Source: Acanthamoeba lenticulata (lineage: Eukaryota > Discosea > Longamoebia > Acanthamoebidae). From it: DNA of 64,000 nucleotides. Each line of letters starts with the position of its first letter. Positions within the stretch are counted from its first letter, which is position 1. The notes beneath the pieces were generated by a model that was given only the letters and a program-made list of their open reading frames with translations, was not told where the DNA came from and ran no database searches. The stretch lies in contig NAVB01000002.1 in assembly GCA_002179805.1 (NCBI GenBank), positions 52,159 through 116,158 of the forward strand, given 5' to 3'. Both the position numbers and the translations under genes were made by a program. Shown piece by piece: positions 12,101-21,400 of this stretch.

Positions 12101-13160
12101 TGGAACGCAGAGAAGTGGGTGAGTGAGAAAGGCTGGAGGGCACGTGCTCAAGGCAGCAGAAGAGATGATGAGCTTCACCACCAACTGGATTCGCGTTGGT
12201 TTGGGTCGCCTGTCTGCGCAACACTGCGGCTCGGGCATCGAGGAGCTCAACAATGTGCTTGGCCTCTTGCTTGATGGCCAAATCGCGTGCTGTGCCGCTG
12301 TTGCTAGAGGCGATGGTCATGTCGATGCCAGCCTCGAGGAGAACCGCAACCACTTGTTCCATGCCAGCGCGCACGGCCATGTGTAGGCACGTTTCACCAA
12401 AGCTGGTGTGTCCATAGGGGTGGTCTTAGCGAATTGGCAGTCTCGTGATTCTCGCGTTGGGATTATGAACGTACTTGTTGACTTCGTTGATGTTGGCATT
12501 GCGCTGGAGGAGAAACTGAATGACCTGCACGTTGCCGCGCGTGGAAGCAATGTGCAGAGGCGTGTCTCCGTTCTTGTTCTTGGTGTTGATGTTGGACTCC
12601 TTGCCCTTCTTGCTGCAGAGTGCTTCAAGTGCACGAAAGTACGCCACGTTGGGCGTGCTCACAGCAGGCTGCCCCGAAGGCAGTTCGTCATCAGACTTGA
12701 GTCGGCGGAGGGCGAAGCGTGCGGTTGACTTGCGCACATCGTCGACGCGTTTGCGCGGACTCTCCACCTGTATTGGTGGCACATGGCGCACGAAGTAGTG
12801 AAGAGGAGTAGAGTGGTCCATCGACGGAAGGTGCACGTTGGCCATGATGCGCACGGCCAGGTATTCGACCAGCTCAAAGTGGCCGGCAGAGCAGGAGATG
12901 TGCAGCGGCGTCCAACCGCTTTTGTCGGGTACGTTGGGGTCCAGGCTCACCGACTCGATCAGGTACTTGACAATAGCATGTTGATTAGCCTCCACGGCCA
13001 AGTGAAGGATGTTTTGGCCCCGGCGATCAACCGTCTCGGTGGCCTGCTCGGCGGTCCAGTCTCCTGACCTGATCTTGGAGCCTTTCCTGTGGTAGGAGAA
13101 GAGCTTTTTGACCTCCTTGAGATTGCCCTCGCGCACCATCTGAATCAGTGACTTGTGCAT
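6178..13160 (-). CDS. Ankyrin repeat - CLU domain - TPR protein (probable single large gene)
   Basis: Start ATG at 13160 (MHKSLIQMVREGNLKEVKK). About six ankyrin repeats follow (GQNILHLAVEANQHAIVKYL, GWTPLHISCSAGHFELVEYL, STPLHYF, GDTPLHIASTRGNVQVIQFL, TCLHMAVRAGMEQVVAVLL) to about 12180. A Ser/Pro-rich linker contains a charged helix (NLERWRARREELILRFVL, then DLTDHVGRRLRKRAFVL) at 11350-11080. From about 9400 down the exons match the CLU/eIF3-p135 core of CLUH/TIF31: DARIPDLYFPLVCTVDFSGF, NVVYGS, DGRLYVSNAACLFP, ELRPELVRKF, HARGINVRHLGLLR, EMVARATKYLLRAAM. The C-terminal exons carry TPRs (HLADCHAALGQLEK, NPQVLLRYAIFLERCNLFDEAEDAYL, CTYADFL) and end RAKEELL-stop at 6180..6178. CLU proteins bind mRNAs of mitochondrial proteins. 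All blocks are colinear on one strand with no large gap, but two adjacent genes cannot be excluded. Confidence 0.7.
8701..8720. repeat. AAGG tetranucleotide repeat
   Basis: Five AAGG-type units lie at an exon/intron edge of the ankyrin-CLU gene. On the minus strand the run reads as CCTT repeats encoding Pro/Ser/Phe/Leu. Confidence 0.7.
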
Positions 13161-13500
13161 CTTGCTTCGTCGTTACTTCGCGATAGATTCGAATCGTCCT
13201 CCTCTAATCTAATCTGGATTCTCTTCTGATTTCTGTAGGGTCAAGTTTCAATCCGCCAGGGTCCTTCGCATGGGGTGGGGGCCACCAAGATCCAGCCTTA
13301 CAGAAGTAGTTTGAGGCGCAGCAGAGATGGGTCGAGCCCCGTGCTTGGTGTGGCGATCGTGTTTGAGCTTTCAACGCACGCGATTTGGTAAGTTTACCCT
13401 TTTTGCGAATTTCTGTTTCAATTTCTTTTCGTTTCCCGACCAAGAAGGCGAGAGGAAGCGAACCAAGAAGACGGCTGTTTATTGAGTCGCCTCGTCGCGG
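13161..13500. other. Intergenic: 5' of the ankyrin-CLU gene, 3' of PRP38
   Basis: This 340-bp gap separates the ankyrin-CLU start (13160) from the PRP38 stop (13501), both minus. It contains AT-richer sequence just upstream of the ankyrin start and is the likely promoter of that gene. I see no ORF with protein-like content. Confidence 0.4.
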
Positions 13501-14934
13501 CTATTCCTCCTGGTGCGTGGCTGATTCGTCCTTCTTGCTGTCCGCACTTGCCTCTTCATCATCGAGCTTCGGCTTCTTGCTTTCCCGTTCTTCCTGTGCC
13601 TCCTCGCTCGTTGTGGTCGTCTTCCCTTCATCCTTCTCCTTCCCCTTGTCCTTCTTCTCTCCTGCCTCCTTCTCAGCGCTTCGGCTCCTCTTTCGCCTCC
13701 TTTCGCGCTCATCGTCATCATCGCGCCGACGGTCCCGAGGGCTGCGGCTGCGATCACGCGAGTCGTCTCGCCTCCTACGCTCGCGGCTACGGCTGCGGTC
13801 GCGCGAACCATCTCGCCTCCTCCGTTCGCGGCTGCGGCTGCGGTCGCGACGCCGATCACGGTCCCGATCGCGGCTCCTCGAGCGACTGCGATTGCGACGC
13901 CGGTCACGGTCACGGTCCCTGTCGCGATCACGATCGCGGTCCCGGTCGCGGTGTCGGTCACTGTCCCTGTCGCGATCGCGGCGATCCCGGTCTCGGCTGC
14001 GGCTGCGGTCACGATCCCTGCGGTCGCGGTCATGGTCCCGATCGCGGCGATCACGGTCTCGGCTGCGGTCGCGGTCCCGATGGTCACGATCACGGTCTCG
14101 CCTCTCACGCTCCCGGCGGTCGCGATCGTCCTGTTCGTAGTCATCACGGCGCCTTCGCCGATCGTCGTCCGTTCGTTCGCGACGGTCTTCGTCCCTCCTG
14201 CTGTCGTTGCGTTCCTCGCGTTCATTATCGCGCCCGCGTTTCCTTCGGTCGTCCTCATCGTTGTCTTCATCACTGCGTCTGGTGGGTCCGCGGCCTCCTC
14301 GATCCTCCCGCTCGGAGGTCTCGCGCCCATGATCGTCTTCTTCATCTTCGTCGGCGTCGGACAGATCCTCGAGATCTTCGAGCATGCTACGCCGCGGGCC
14401 CGAGAGAAGGCCCTGCTGCTCTAGCGTGTAGCGCTTGGGCAGATAGGGCAGCACGACGTCACACGAGTAGTTGGCGTTGAGAAGCTCATCGACAAATTCA
14501 TCCACGTGTGTGACCTGCGTGCGGCCCACTTCGGTCTTCTTGCGCACTTTCCGAAAGTCTGCGTAGAGCGGCTCGATCAGGTTGTAGATCTCCAGCGGCT
14601 TGCCCACGAGGCGCAGATAAAACGCGCCCAGCATGCGCACATAGCGGTGCTCGTCGTTGTTGATGAATTCGTGGACGATCTCGCGTTCGGGCTGGATTTG
14701 CAGCATCTTCAGCACAAGGCACATGAATTGTGTAGGCTTGCGATTACCGCCATAGGTGCCCCCAAAGTTCTTAAGCTCCATCGCCTTCTCGGCAAGGCCT
14801 TCGGCAGTGAGTCCAAAGCATTCGCTCTTCCAATACGGGTTGTTGTAGATTCGATTGCGCAATATCTTCTCTATCAAGAACTGGGGGTTTGTGCCGTGCA
14901 CCGTCTTCGCCACGGGATCGGTGCGATTCGCCAT
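13501..14934 (-). CDS. PRP38: Pre-mRNA-splicing factor 38 (PRP38) with RS/RD-rich tail
   Basis: Intronless gene of 477 residues. Residues 1-180 form the complete PRP38 domain: VHGTNPQFLIEKILRNRIY, YWKSECFGLTAEGL, GGNRKPTQFMCLVLKMLQI, the segment ending RYVRMLGAFYLRLVG, EPLYADFRKVRKK and DELLNANYSCDVVLPYLPKR. PRP38 joins the spliceosome with the U4/U6.U5 tri-snRNP and is needed for its activation. An acidic spacer (about 195-215) leads to a long RD/RS/RE-repeat tail (about 215-420) like SR-protein domains, then an acidic/Lys-rich end. Length and layout match metazoan and plant PRP38A with its RS tail. The repetitive tail explains the long spurious ORFs on the opposite strand. The lack of introns contrasts with its neighbours. 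Confidence 0.97.
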   Translation of the reverse strand: MANRTDPVAKTVHGTNPQFLIEKILRNRIYNNPYWKSECFGLTAEGLAEKAMELKNFGGTYGGNRKPTQFMCLVLKMLQIQPEREIVHEFINNDEHRYVRMLGAFYLRLVGKPLEIYNLIEPLYADFRKVRKKTEVGRTQVTHVDEFVDELLNANYSCDVVLPYLPKRYTLEQQGLLSGPRRSMLEDLEDLSDADEDEEDDHGRETSEREDRGGRGPTRRSDEDNDEDDRRKRGRDNEREERNDSRRDEDRRERTDDDRRRRRDDYEQDDRDRRERERRDRDRDHRDRDRSRDRDRRDRDHDRDRRDRDRSRSRDRDRRDRDRDSDRHRDRDRDRDRDRDRDRDRRRNRSRSRSRDRDRDRRRDRSRSRERRRRDGSRDRSRSRERRRRDDSRDRSRSPRDRRRDDDDERERRRKRSRSAEKEAGEKKDKGKEKDEGKTTTTSEEAQEERESKKPKLDDEEASADSKKDESATHQEE

Positions 14935-15214
14935 CGCGAAAGCTAGGTGGCGCGCCGGCTTTCACAGTGGGTGAATGTGGTTGTGATTTTGTTAGGCGCC
15001 TGGCAAAGGAAAAAGATTTTCTTTTTCGTTAACAAGTTTGATCGACGGGCCTGAGCCTGCACGCACGCCAGCAGCCCACAATGGTGCTGCCCCGAGCCAC
15101 CTGTAATGAAAATCATGTTGCCATCCTTAATTTGCTTGTGCGCATCCACATCAGAACACTGCTGCGAAGAAGGGACCGGCAGCCGCGGCCGCCCCAACTG
15201 CGGCGAAGGAGCCC
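14935..15214. promoter_or_regulatory. Divergent promoter region PRP38 / TRAPPC13
   Basis: 280 bp separate the PRP38 start (minus) from the assigned TRAPPC13 start (plus). The two genes diverge and probably share this control region. Part of the right half may be TRAPPC13 leader or a short upstream exon. Confidence 0.45.
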
Positions 15215-17657
15215 ATGCCCCTCACCCTCAAAGGTACTGCCCTCCACGGTGCTGCCTTGCACGTGTGTGTAGTGGTTCACTTGGCCGTGCTGCTGCCAAG
15301 TCATGCGGTTGTCCCGGCCGATGCTACAGTTCCAACCGCCGCTGCTGGTGGAGCCCGACGACGCGCCCTATCCCCTCTCCAAGTGCGTCTCACTGCAGAC
15401 GTCACCGCCATAGCGCGTGCTGCGTTTTCTCTCGGCTCTGACCTGCGACGACCTGTCTTTGCAGGACTGGCGAGGATCAGCCGACCCTTACCTCCTCTAA
15501 CGCCCAGAATGCCTTTGCCATCAGCCCGTGCCTCAACCTTCCCCGAGCTTTTGGGTACGGCACGACGACCGGTGTGCTCAAATCTATGTTGTGTCCTCTT
15601 CGTCTCACATGTGGTCGTGGCAATCAGCAACATCTATGTCGGAGAGACGTTCAGCAGCTACATCAGCCTCTACAACCACACTCAGACCGACCTTCACCAT
15701 GTGAACCTGCGCGTACGCTGGTTGCTCGCTCCCTTCGTTCATTACAGGACCTTACACGTGTCTGTGTCACTGGCACTTTGTTAATATCAGGCTGAGCTCA
15801 ACACGAAGGTCCTGAAGAACGTCCTGATCGACCAGACCACGACTGGGGTACACATTCTTGAGGCTGGCAATGCGTGACTGATGTTGGTCTCTCATTGTCT
15901 CTCATTGTCATCTTCATAATGCAGTCTGTCCAGCGGCTAGGAGCTGGGGAGCGACACGACTTCATCGTGCGCTATCGCGTCGTCGAGCCCACCATGCACA
16001 TGTAATCCCCCTTTTTCCACAGCCGGTGATTTGGTATTCAAAAACTGATTGCGGCTGCTGTGCTCCACCATAATTGTCACCAGCCTGGTCTGCACGATCT
16101 CATACGCCAAGGGCGGGGAGAAGAAGTCGTTCCGCAAGTTCTTCAAGTTCACCGTGGTCGACTCCTTCGAGTGGAAGCAACGCATTTGGCACGTCAAGGT
16201 ACGCCTCTTGTCCCCAAAGTCCAATTGGTTTCCCCCCCCCCCAAAAGGTTTGTGTGTCTTCTCACGCTGGACGAGTCAGGATGATACATTCCTCGAAGTG
16301 CAACTGCGCAATGTGGCTCGCAACTCTGTTTTCCTGAACAACATCAAGTGCGTCGTCTTTTAATTTTTTGATAAATTATGACATTTTTATCATTTTATCT
16401 TTCATATGTTGTCCCCATCCTCACGACGTGGCGCTTGTGCATCAGATTCCTCACGAAGGCGTGGCACGTCTCGGCCATCACGCCGGTGACCAGCGCCGCC
16501 GACCCGCTAAACACAGGCGAGAGGTTCGTCACTGACCCTCTTTTCGCTGCGGGGCGGACAAGGGACGGGTCCGGATAAAGAGCGAAAGCGAACGCGAAAC
16601 GTGGGGCGGGGGCATACACAGTGCGTTCAATCCGGGGTCATTGCGAAGCTACCTGTTCCAGCTGCGACCCCGTCGTGACATCGCCGACGCTGCGGTGCAG
16701 TACTCCAAGCGGCACGTCCTCCCCAAATAATCTCTCTCGTCCGCCTTCATGTGCTGACGTGCGGGATCTGCAGGCTACGAAATCGAGCGAGCGATCCGGA
16801 AGTGGGCAGCTCGTCGACGGACCCCGAGGAGGACACTGACGCCTCCTCGAGCGACGGTGCGCGTGCTAGTCCCACTCCGCAATGCACATGTTCTTGTGGG
16901 TCATGTGCGAGTGCACGCAAGCTGATACATGAGAGCCTCCCCTCTCTTCCTTCCTCCCTCCAAGCAGAGATGCAAATCGAGCTGGCGCGGCTCAAGTTGG
17001 AGGCCGACGAAGCCGTGCTGGGCAAGCTGCAGCTTTCGTGGCACGCTTCGTTTGGCGAGGCCGGCATGCGCAAGATCCTCATCAAACACAAGGTGCATGC
17101 CCTTCACCAACACCACACTCAAAGTGCTGCTGCTCACGCAGGTGGAGGGCAGCCTGTGCTGTCGCCAGAGGTGGAAGTCAGCATCTCGAGGATTGGCGAG
17201 CCGATCACGCTTGAGTCGCCCTTCGCGGCCACGATCACCATCCTCAACAAGTGCGATCTCCCTTATGCCTTGCGGGGCGCATGATTGACGGGCATGTTGG
17301 CTGGACAGGCTGGCGCGGCCCATCTTGCCGTGGGTGCAACTGGCGCAGGACCACATGGCCAACGTGGTGGCCGCCGGCCTCTCCGCGGGCTTTGTACGTC
17401 GTCCCGACACCGTTTTCTAATTGGGGATCTGGCAACCAAACCACATTTTTAATCCAGGTGCTAACTGCAACTGGCGATGGTATGTTCATGTTCAGAAAAT
17501 GGAAGAGATCCCGGCCGGTGGCTCCAGGAGCGCCGAGGTGGCGTTCCTGCCTCTGCAAGCAGGCATCCAGGCCATCAGTGGCATCTCTGTGCTCGACAAG
17601 AAAACGGGCCGTATCTACGTGTGCGCCGACCACGAAATCCTCGTCCGGCAGCCGTGA
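15215..17657 (+). CDS. TRAPPC13: TRAPP complex subunit 13 (TRAPPC13, DUF974)
   Basis: Multi-exon plus-strand gene. The start MPLTLK at 15215 is spliced (donor AAAG/GTACTG) to VMRLSRPMLQFQPPLL, matching the family's LALKVMRL start. Further exons give NIYVGETFSSYISLYNHT, GERHDFIVRYRVVEPTMH, the segment from ISYAKGGEKK to SFRKFFKFTVV, DDTFLEVQLRNVA, SLRSYLFQLRP, KLQLSWHASFGEAGM, the segment from SPEVEVSISRIGEPIT, and the end EEIPAGGSRSAEVAFLPL..DHEILVRQP-stop. Every block follows the order of human TRAPPC13, which belongs to TRAPPII/III and acts as part of a Rab exchange factor at Golgi/autophagic membranes. An acidic Ser-rich insert (about 16800-16870) precedes the second Ig-like domain. Some internal exon edges (15400-16000, 16450-16750) are approximate. 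Confidence 0.9.
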
Positions 17658-18440
17658 CCGCAACACGAGCGATGCCACGTGCTCGTTGGCTCAACAACGC
17701 ACCAACGACATCACCCGTGTCGACATAAATTAATCTCGTAAATTCATTTATTTTATCTTGATAATTAATTTATTAATTAGAAAAAGAAACCGGCTTGTTG
17801 TGGGCTCGTGCATCAGAGAACGGGACCGAAGAGAGATTGAGGGCCCTTGGAAAGAGTTGGTCCGGACGAGAAGCTTATTCTTTGGACCCAAAAGAGAAGA
17901 AATTAGTGCGGTGATAATTGAACGAGGCCAGGGCAAAGACGACCGCCAGCAAATTTGATCGAATTAGATTCGATCAAGTTAGGTCGTTGACGCCCATCGA
18001 ATGAAAAAGGCCAACAATTGAACGACGTCGCCAAAGTCTAAGCCAAACACCTGCAGCAAAAAGTGCGTAAGAAAAATCGTTGTCCTGCCACCCAGACCGC
18101 CGCTGATTTTTCCGTTTCTCATCGACGGCACCAAAGGCAACTTGTAAAGTTATGGAAGTACGAATGGAGGCCCTGCGGCCGATGGGTCGCCGGGCCGCGA
18201 GCAACGACGATGTCGTATCGAAAAGACAACCCACATCAGCTTTTTCTCGGCGAACCAACACCGCCCTTTCCCAATCATCCACACCCATTTCTCCTTCTAG
18301 AACGTACGTCCATCTTCCTCCCTTCCTCTCAAATCATTTTCGTCCAGTTTTTTGTTTGTCGCTTCGTCTTCGTTCTTTGCCGTCGCACTTCTTTCTTTTC
18401 TCACATCTTTGCGCTGCTCCCGCACCACCAAAGCCACCGG
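17658..18440. promoter_or_regulatory. Intergenic and 5' leader of the RasGAP gene
   Basis: A 783-bp gap between TRAPPC13 and the RasGAP start. The left part is AT-rich and probably contains the TRAPPC13 3' UTR. A 10-bp perfect inverted repeat with a 3-nt spacer lies at 17955-17977. The right part (18290-18440) is pyrimidine-rich and resembles a 5' leader. The reading frame is open upstream of 18441, but the translation is Phe/Ser/Arg low-complexity and does not look coding. Confidence 0.5.
17955..17977. repeat. Perfect inverted repeat (10-bp arms, 3-nt spacer)
   Basis: The left arm TTGATCGAAT (17955-17964) and right arm ATTCGATCAA (17968-17977) are exact reverse complements around TAG. It sits in the intergenic region upstream of the RasGAP gene. 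Confidence 0.9.
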
Positions 18441-21400
18441 ATGGAGAACGGCGGCTACGACGAGAGCGGGCGTGAGACCGAGGAGGAAGAAGAAATAGAG
18501 CTCGAGACCGGCGGTGACGGCGCGGCCGCAGCCGACGAGGACGAGAGCGGGGACGCCTCCGGCCCGGATGGCCCAGGAGCGGGCCGGGCCGGTAGCGTCC
18601 ACCAGCACGCGCGTCTGTCCCACCTGCGCCGCATTCGCGTCTCCTCGCTTCCGCCCACGCAGACGCCGTCGCCTGCCAGCGCGCGCCAGGCCTCCACCAC
18701 CAAGACCGCTGCCGCGATCCCGCGCCATCTGCTGCTGCGCCAGCGAAGCGAGAGCCACCCGCCGGATCGCTTCCGAGCGGCGCTCCGCAACCCTACGACC
18801 CAGCAGGGCGACGGCGACGACTACGAAGTCGTCGACGACAACGACGGCGACGGCGACGAGAATGATGATGACCATCATCAGGACGACGAACACGAAGAAG
18901 AGGAAGATGATGTTGGCGAGGAGGGCGAACAGCATGACGATGACGAAGACGAAGTCGACAGAAATGTGGGTGGGGAGGCGGTGGGCCATCGGACGCTCCG
19001 GCAACAACGCAAGCTGCTTCGCCGCAAGCTGTTTTCCGTTGCTGGTGGTGCCGGTCCCGGCGGCTCGCCAATGGCCTCGCCCGCGCTCGACTTCGGGCTG
19101 GGCGACCCGTCGCTCGCGCCGCTGCCTCAGCTGGCCGACGAACCGGCCTTCTCGCTCGACGCGGCCATCTCGCCGCGTTCGTCGTCTCCGCGGGACCGCC
19201 GGTCGCCACCCGCGTCGGCCGAGACGCCGTTGACGCCAAAGATGACGCGCGAGACGACGTCTCCCTCGTCATCGCCCCCACGGCCCTCTTTCTCGTCGCC
19301 TTCCACAACGACGATGTCGACGTCGACGATGGCCACGTCAGCGACAGGGCCGGGCGGTTCGCCGGCCTACCCGCGCGCCAACTCGTTTGGTGCGGGCTCG
19401 CCGCGCAAGGCCAACGCGCGCCGGCTGCTCATGTCGGCCTCGCTCTCGTCGTCGTCTATCATGAAGGCCCCGCCGCTCATGTCGACCTCGCTCTCATCGT
19501 CGGATCTGCCCACTGTCTCGTCGTCGTCATCATCGTCATCGACAACATCAACATTCTCGACCAGCTCGCCGCGCAAGTCGTCCTCCCTCTTGTCGCTGGT
19601 CTCGCCCGGCCGTCGAGGTAGCTCCTCGGCGACGGCCTCGAGCTCGACGACGACGACGACCTCGTCACAGCCCACGGCCATGCTGCCTCGACTCCATAGG
19701 GACGACTCGGCGCTGCTGGCCGACGACACGATGAGCCTCAAGGACCGCCGACTGTCGACGTCGGTGCGCGCCGACTACGAGCTCGAGTTCCGGGCCGTGG
19801 AGATGGGCTGGAACCATGACGACCGCAGCCAGCCGGCCGCAGCCGTGGCCACGAGCCGACACTCGCGCTCGCGCTCGTCGGCCAACCGCCTCTCGTGCTC
19901 GGCGCAGCTGCACCCGTCGTCGGCGATGCGCAACAACTCGATCTCGCCCCGCGTGATGCCCTCCCTGACGCTGTCGACACTCGTCTCTGGCGAGCAGGCG
20001 ACGTCGCCCTCGTCGTCGCCCAGCGAGTCGCCCCACTCGTCGCCCGGGCGCGCCTCGTCCGGCCCCAAGGCCATCCCCGGGGCGACATCGGGCGGCAAGC
20101 ACCTGCGTCGCTCGGCCACCTCGCCCCTGTCGCTCTCGCCCAGCGGCAGCTGCTCGACGTCGCCCTCGACGCCTTGCTCGCTGTCGCCCGGCGGCGGCAG
20201 CGGGCTGGCCGCGGCCCCGACGCCGGCCACCACGCCCTCGTCGTCCTCCGCGCGGCTGGACCTCTACCAGAGCCACAACCACCACGCGCGAGCCTTCTTG
20301 CCCGTGCCTGTGACCGTCTACACGAGCGGCAGCGAGGAGAGCGAGGAGGGCGAAGGCGGCGCGACGACGACGACAACAACAATGGCCGCGAACCCGACTC
20401 CGCTGCGCCGGTCCGGCGGGCAGCCGCGGCGAGTCCGAGGCGACAGCGGCGGGAGCGGCGAGAGCGACGGCGACGGCAGCGGCGGGAGCGGCGGCGAGTT
20501 ACCTCATCCGCTGTCGTCGTCGTCGACGCCGTTCCAGTACCGGGCTCTCGAGGGCGGCCTCGCCGGCGACGGGTTCAAGCCCCGCAAGAGCCTCTTTGCC
20601 GACCCCAAGAAGCGCCACTACAAGAGCCACACGCTGCACCATCACGCGCGGGCGGCCGGAGGCCAGCAGGCCCTCAACTACCACTCGCAGGGCTTTGTCG
20701 CCGTCCCGCTCCACCGGAGTCTGAGGCCGAGCCAAGAACAACAACAACAGCGGAAAACGCGAAGCAGCGGGGACGGCCAACAAGAACGAAGACGAACGGG
20801 GAGCACCGACGACGCGGGGGAGATCTCGCTCGGCGGCTCGGCGTCGGCGACCTCGCCGGCGGCCTCGCCCGCGGTCCCGCGACGCAAGTACGGCAGCGAC
20901 GGCGAGTCGTCGTCCTCGTCCGCTGTCGACAAGTCGTCCTCGACATCGTCCTCCTCCTCGTCCGGCAGAACGGCCAAGAGTTCGTCGTCGGCCATCAAGC
21001 CGCGGCCGATCTCCATGCGCGCCTCGTCGTCGTCCTCGCTGGCGCTCGCCGGGGCCGCGCTCTCGCCCCGCTCGAAGCGCTACAGCCTGGAGAGCCCCTC
21101 GCGCGTGGCCAAGAGCGGCGCACGCAGCGACGACGACGCGACCACCAGCACGACCACCGCCGCCGCCTCTGCCAAGGAGGCCGGGCCGGCCCTCAAGGAC
21201 CAGCGCAAGACCAGCAGCGACAAGGACAAAGAAAAGGAAAAAGACAAGGAAAAGGAAAAGGAGAAAGAGAAGCCCGTCCGGCGCATGAGCAAGGAGCTGC
21301 AGCAGGAGATCGCCCAGCACGGCAGCAAGCAGGACAAGCGCGGCCTCCGGCGCAGCGAAGCCAGTGAGCCGGCCACGAGCGAGACCACCAGCAGCACCGG

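Noticed and set aside
13482..14480. 332-codon plus-strand ORF opposite PRP38
   Set aside because: Mirror of the RS/RD repeat codons. The minus strand encodes an unambiguous PRP38.
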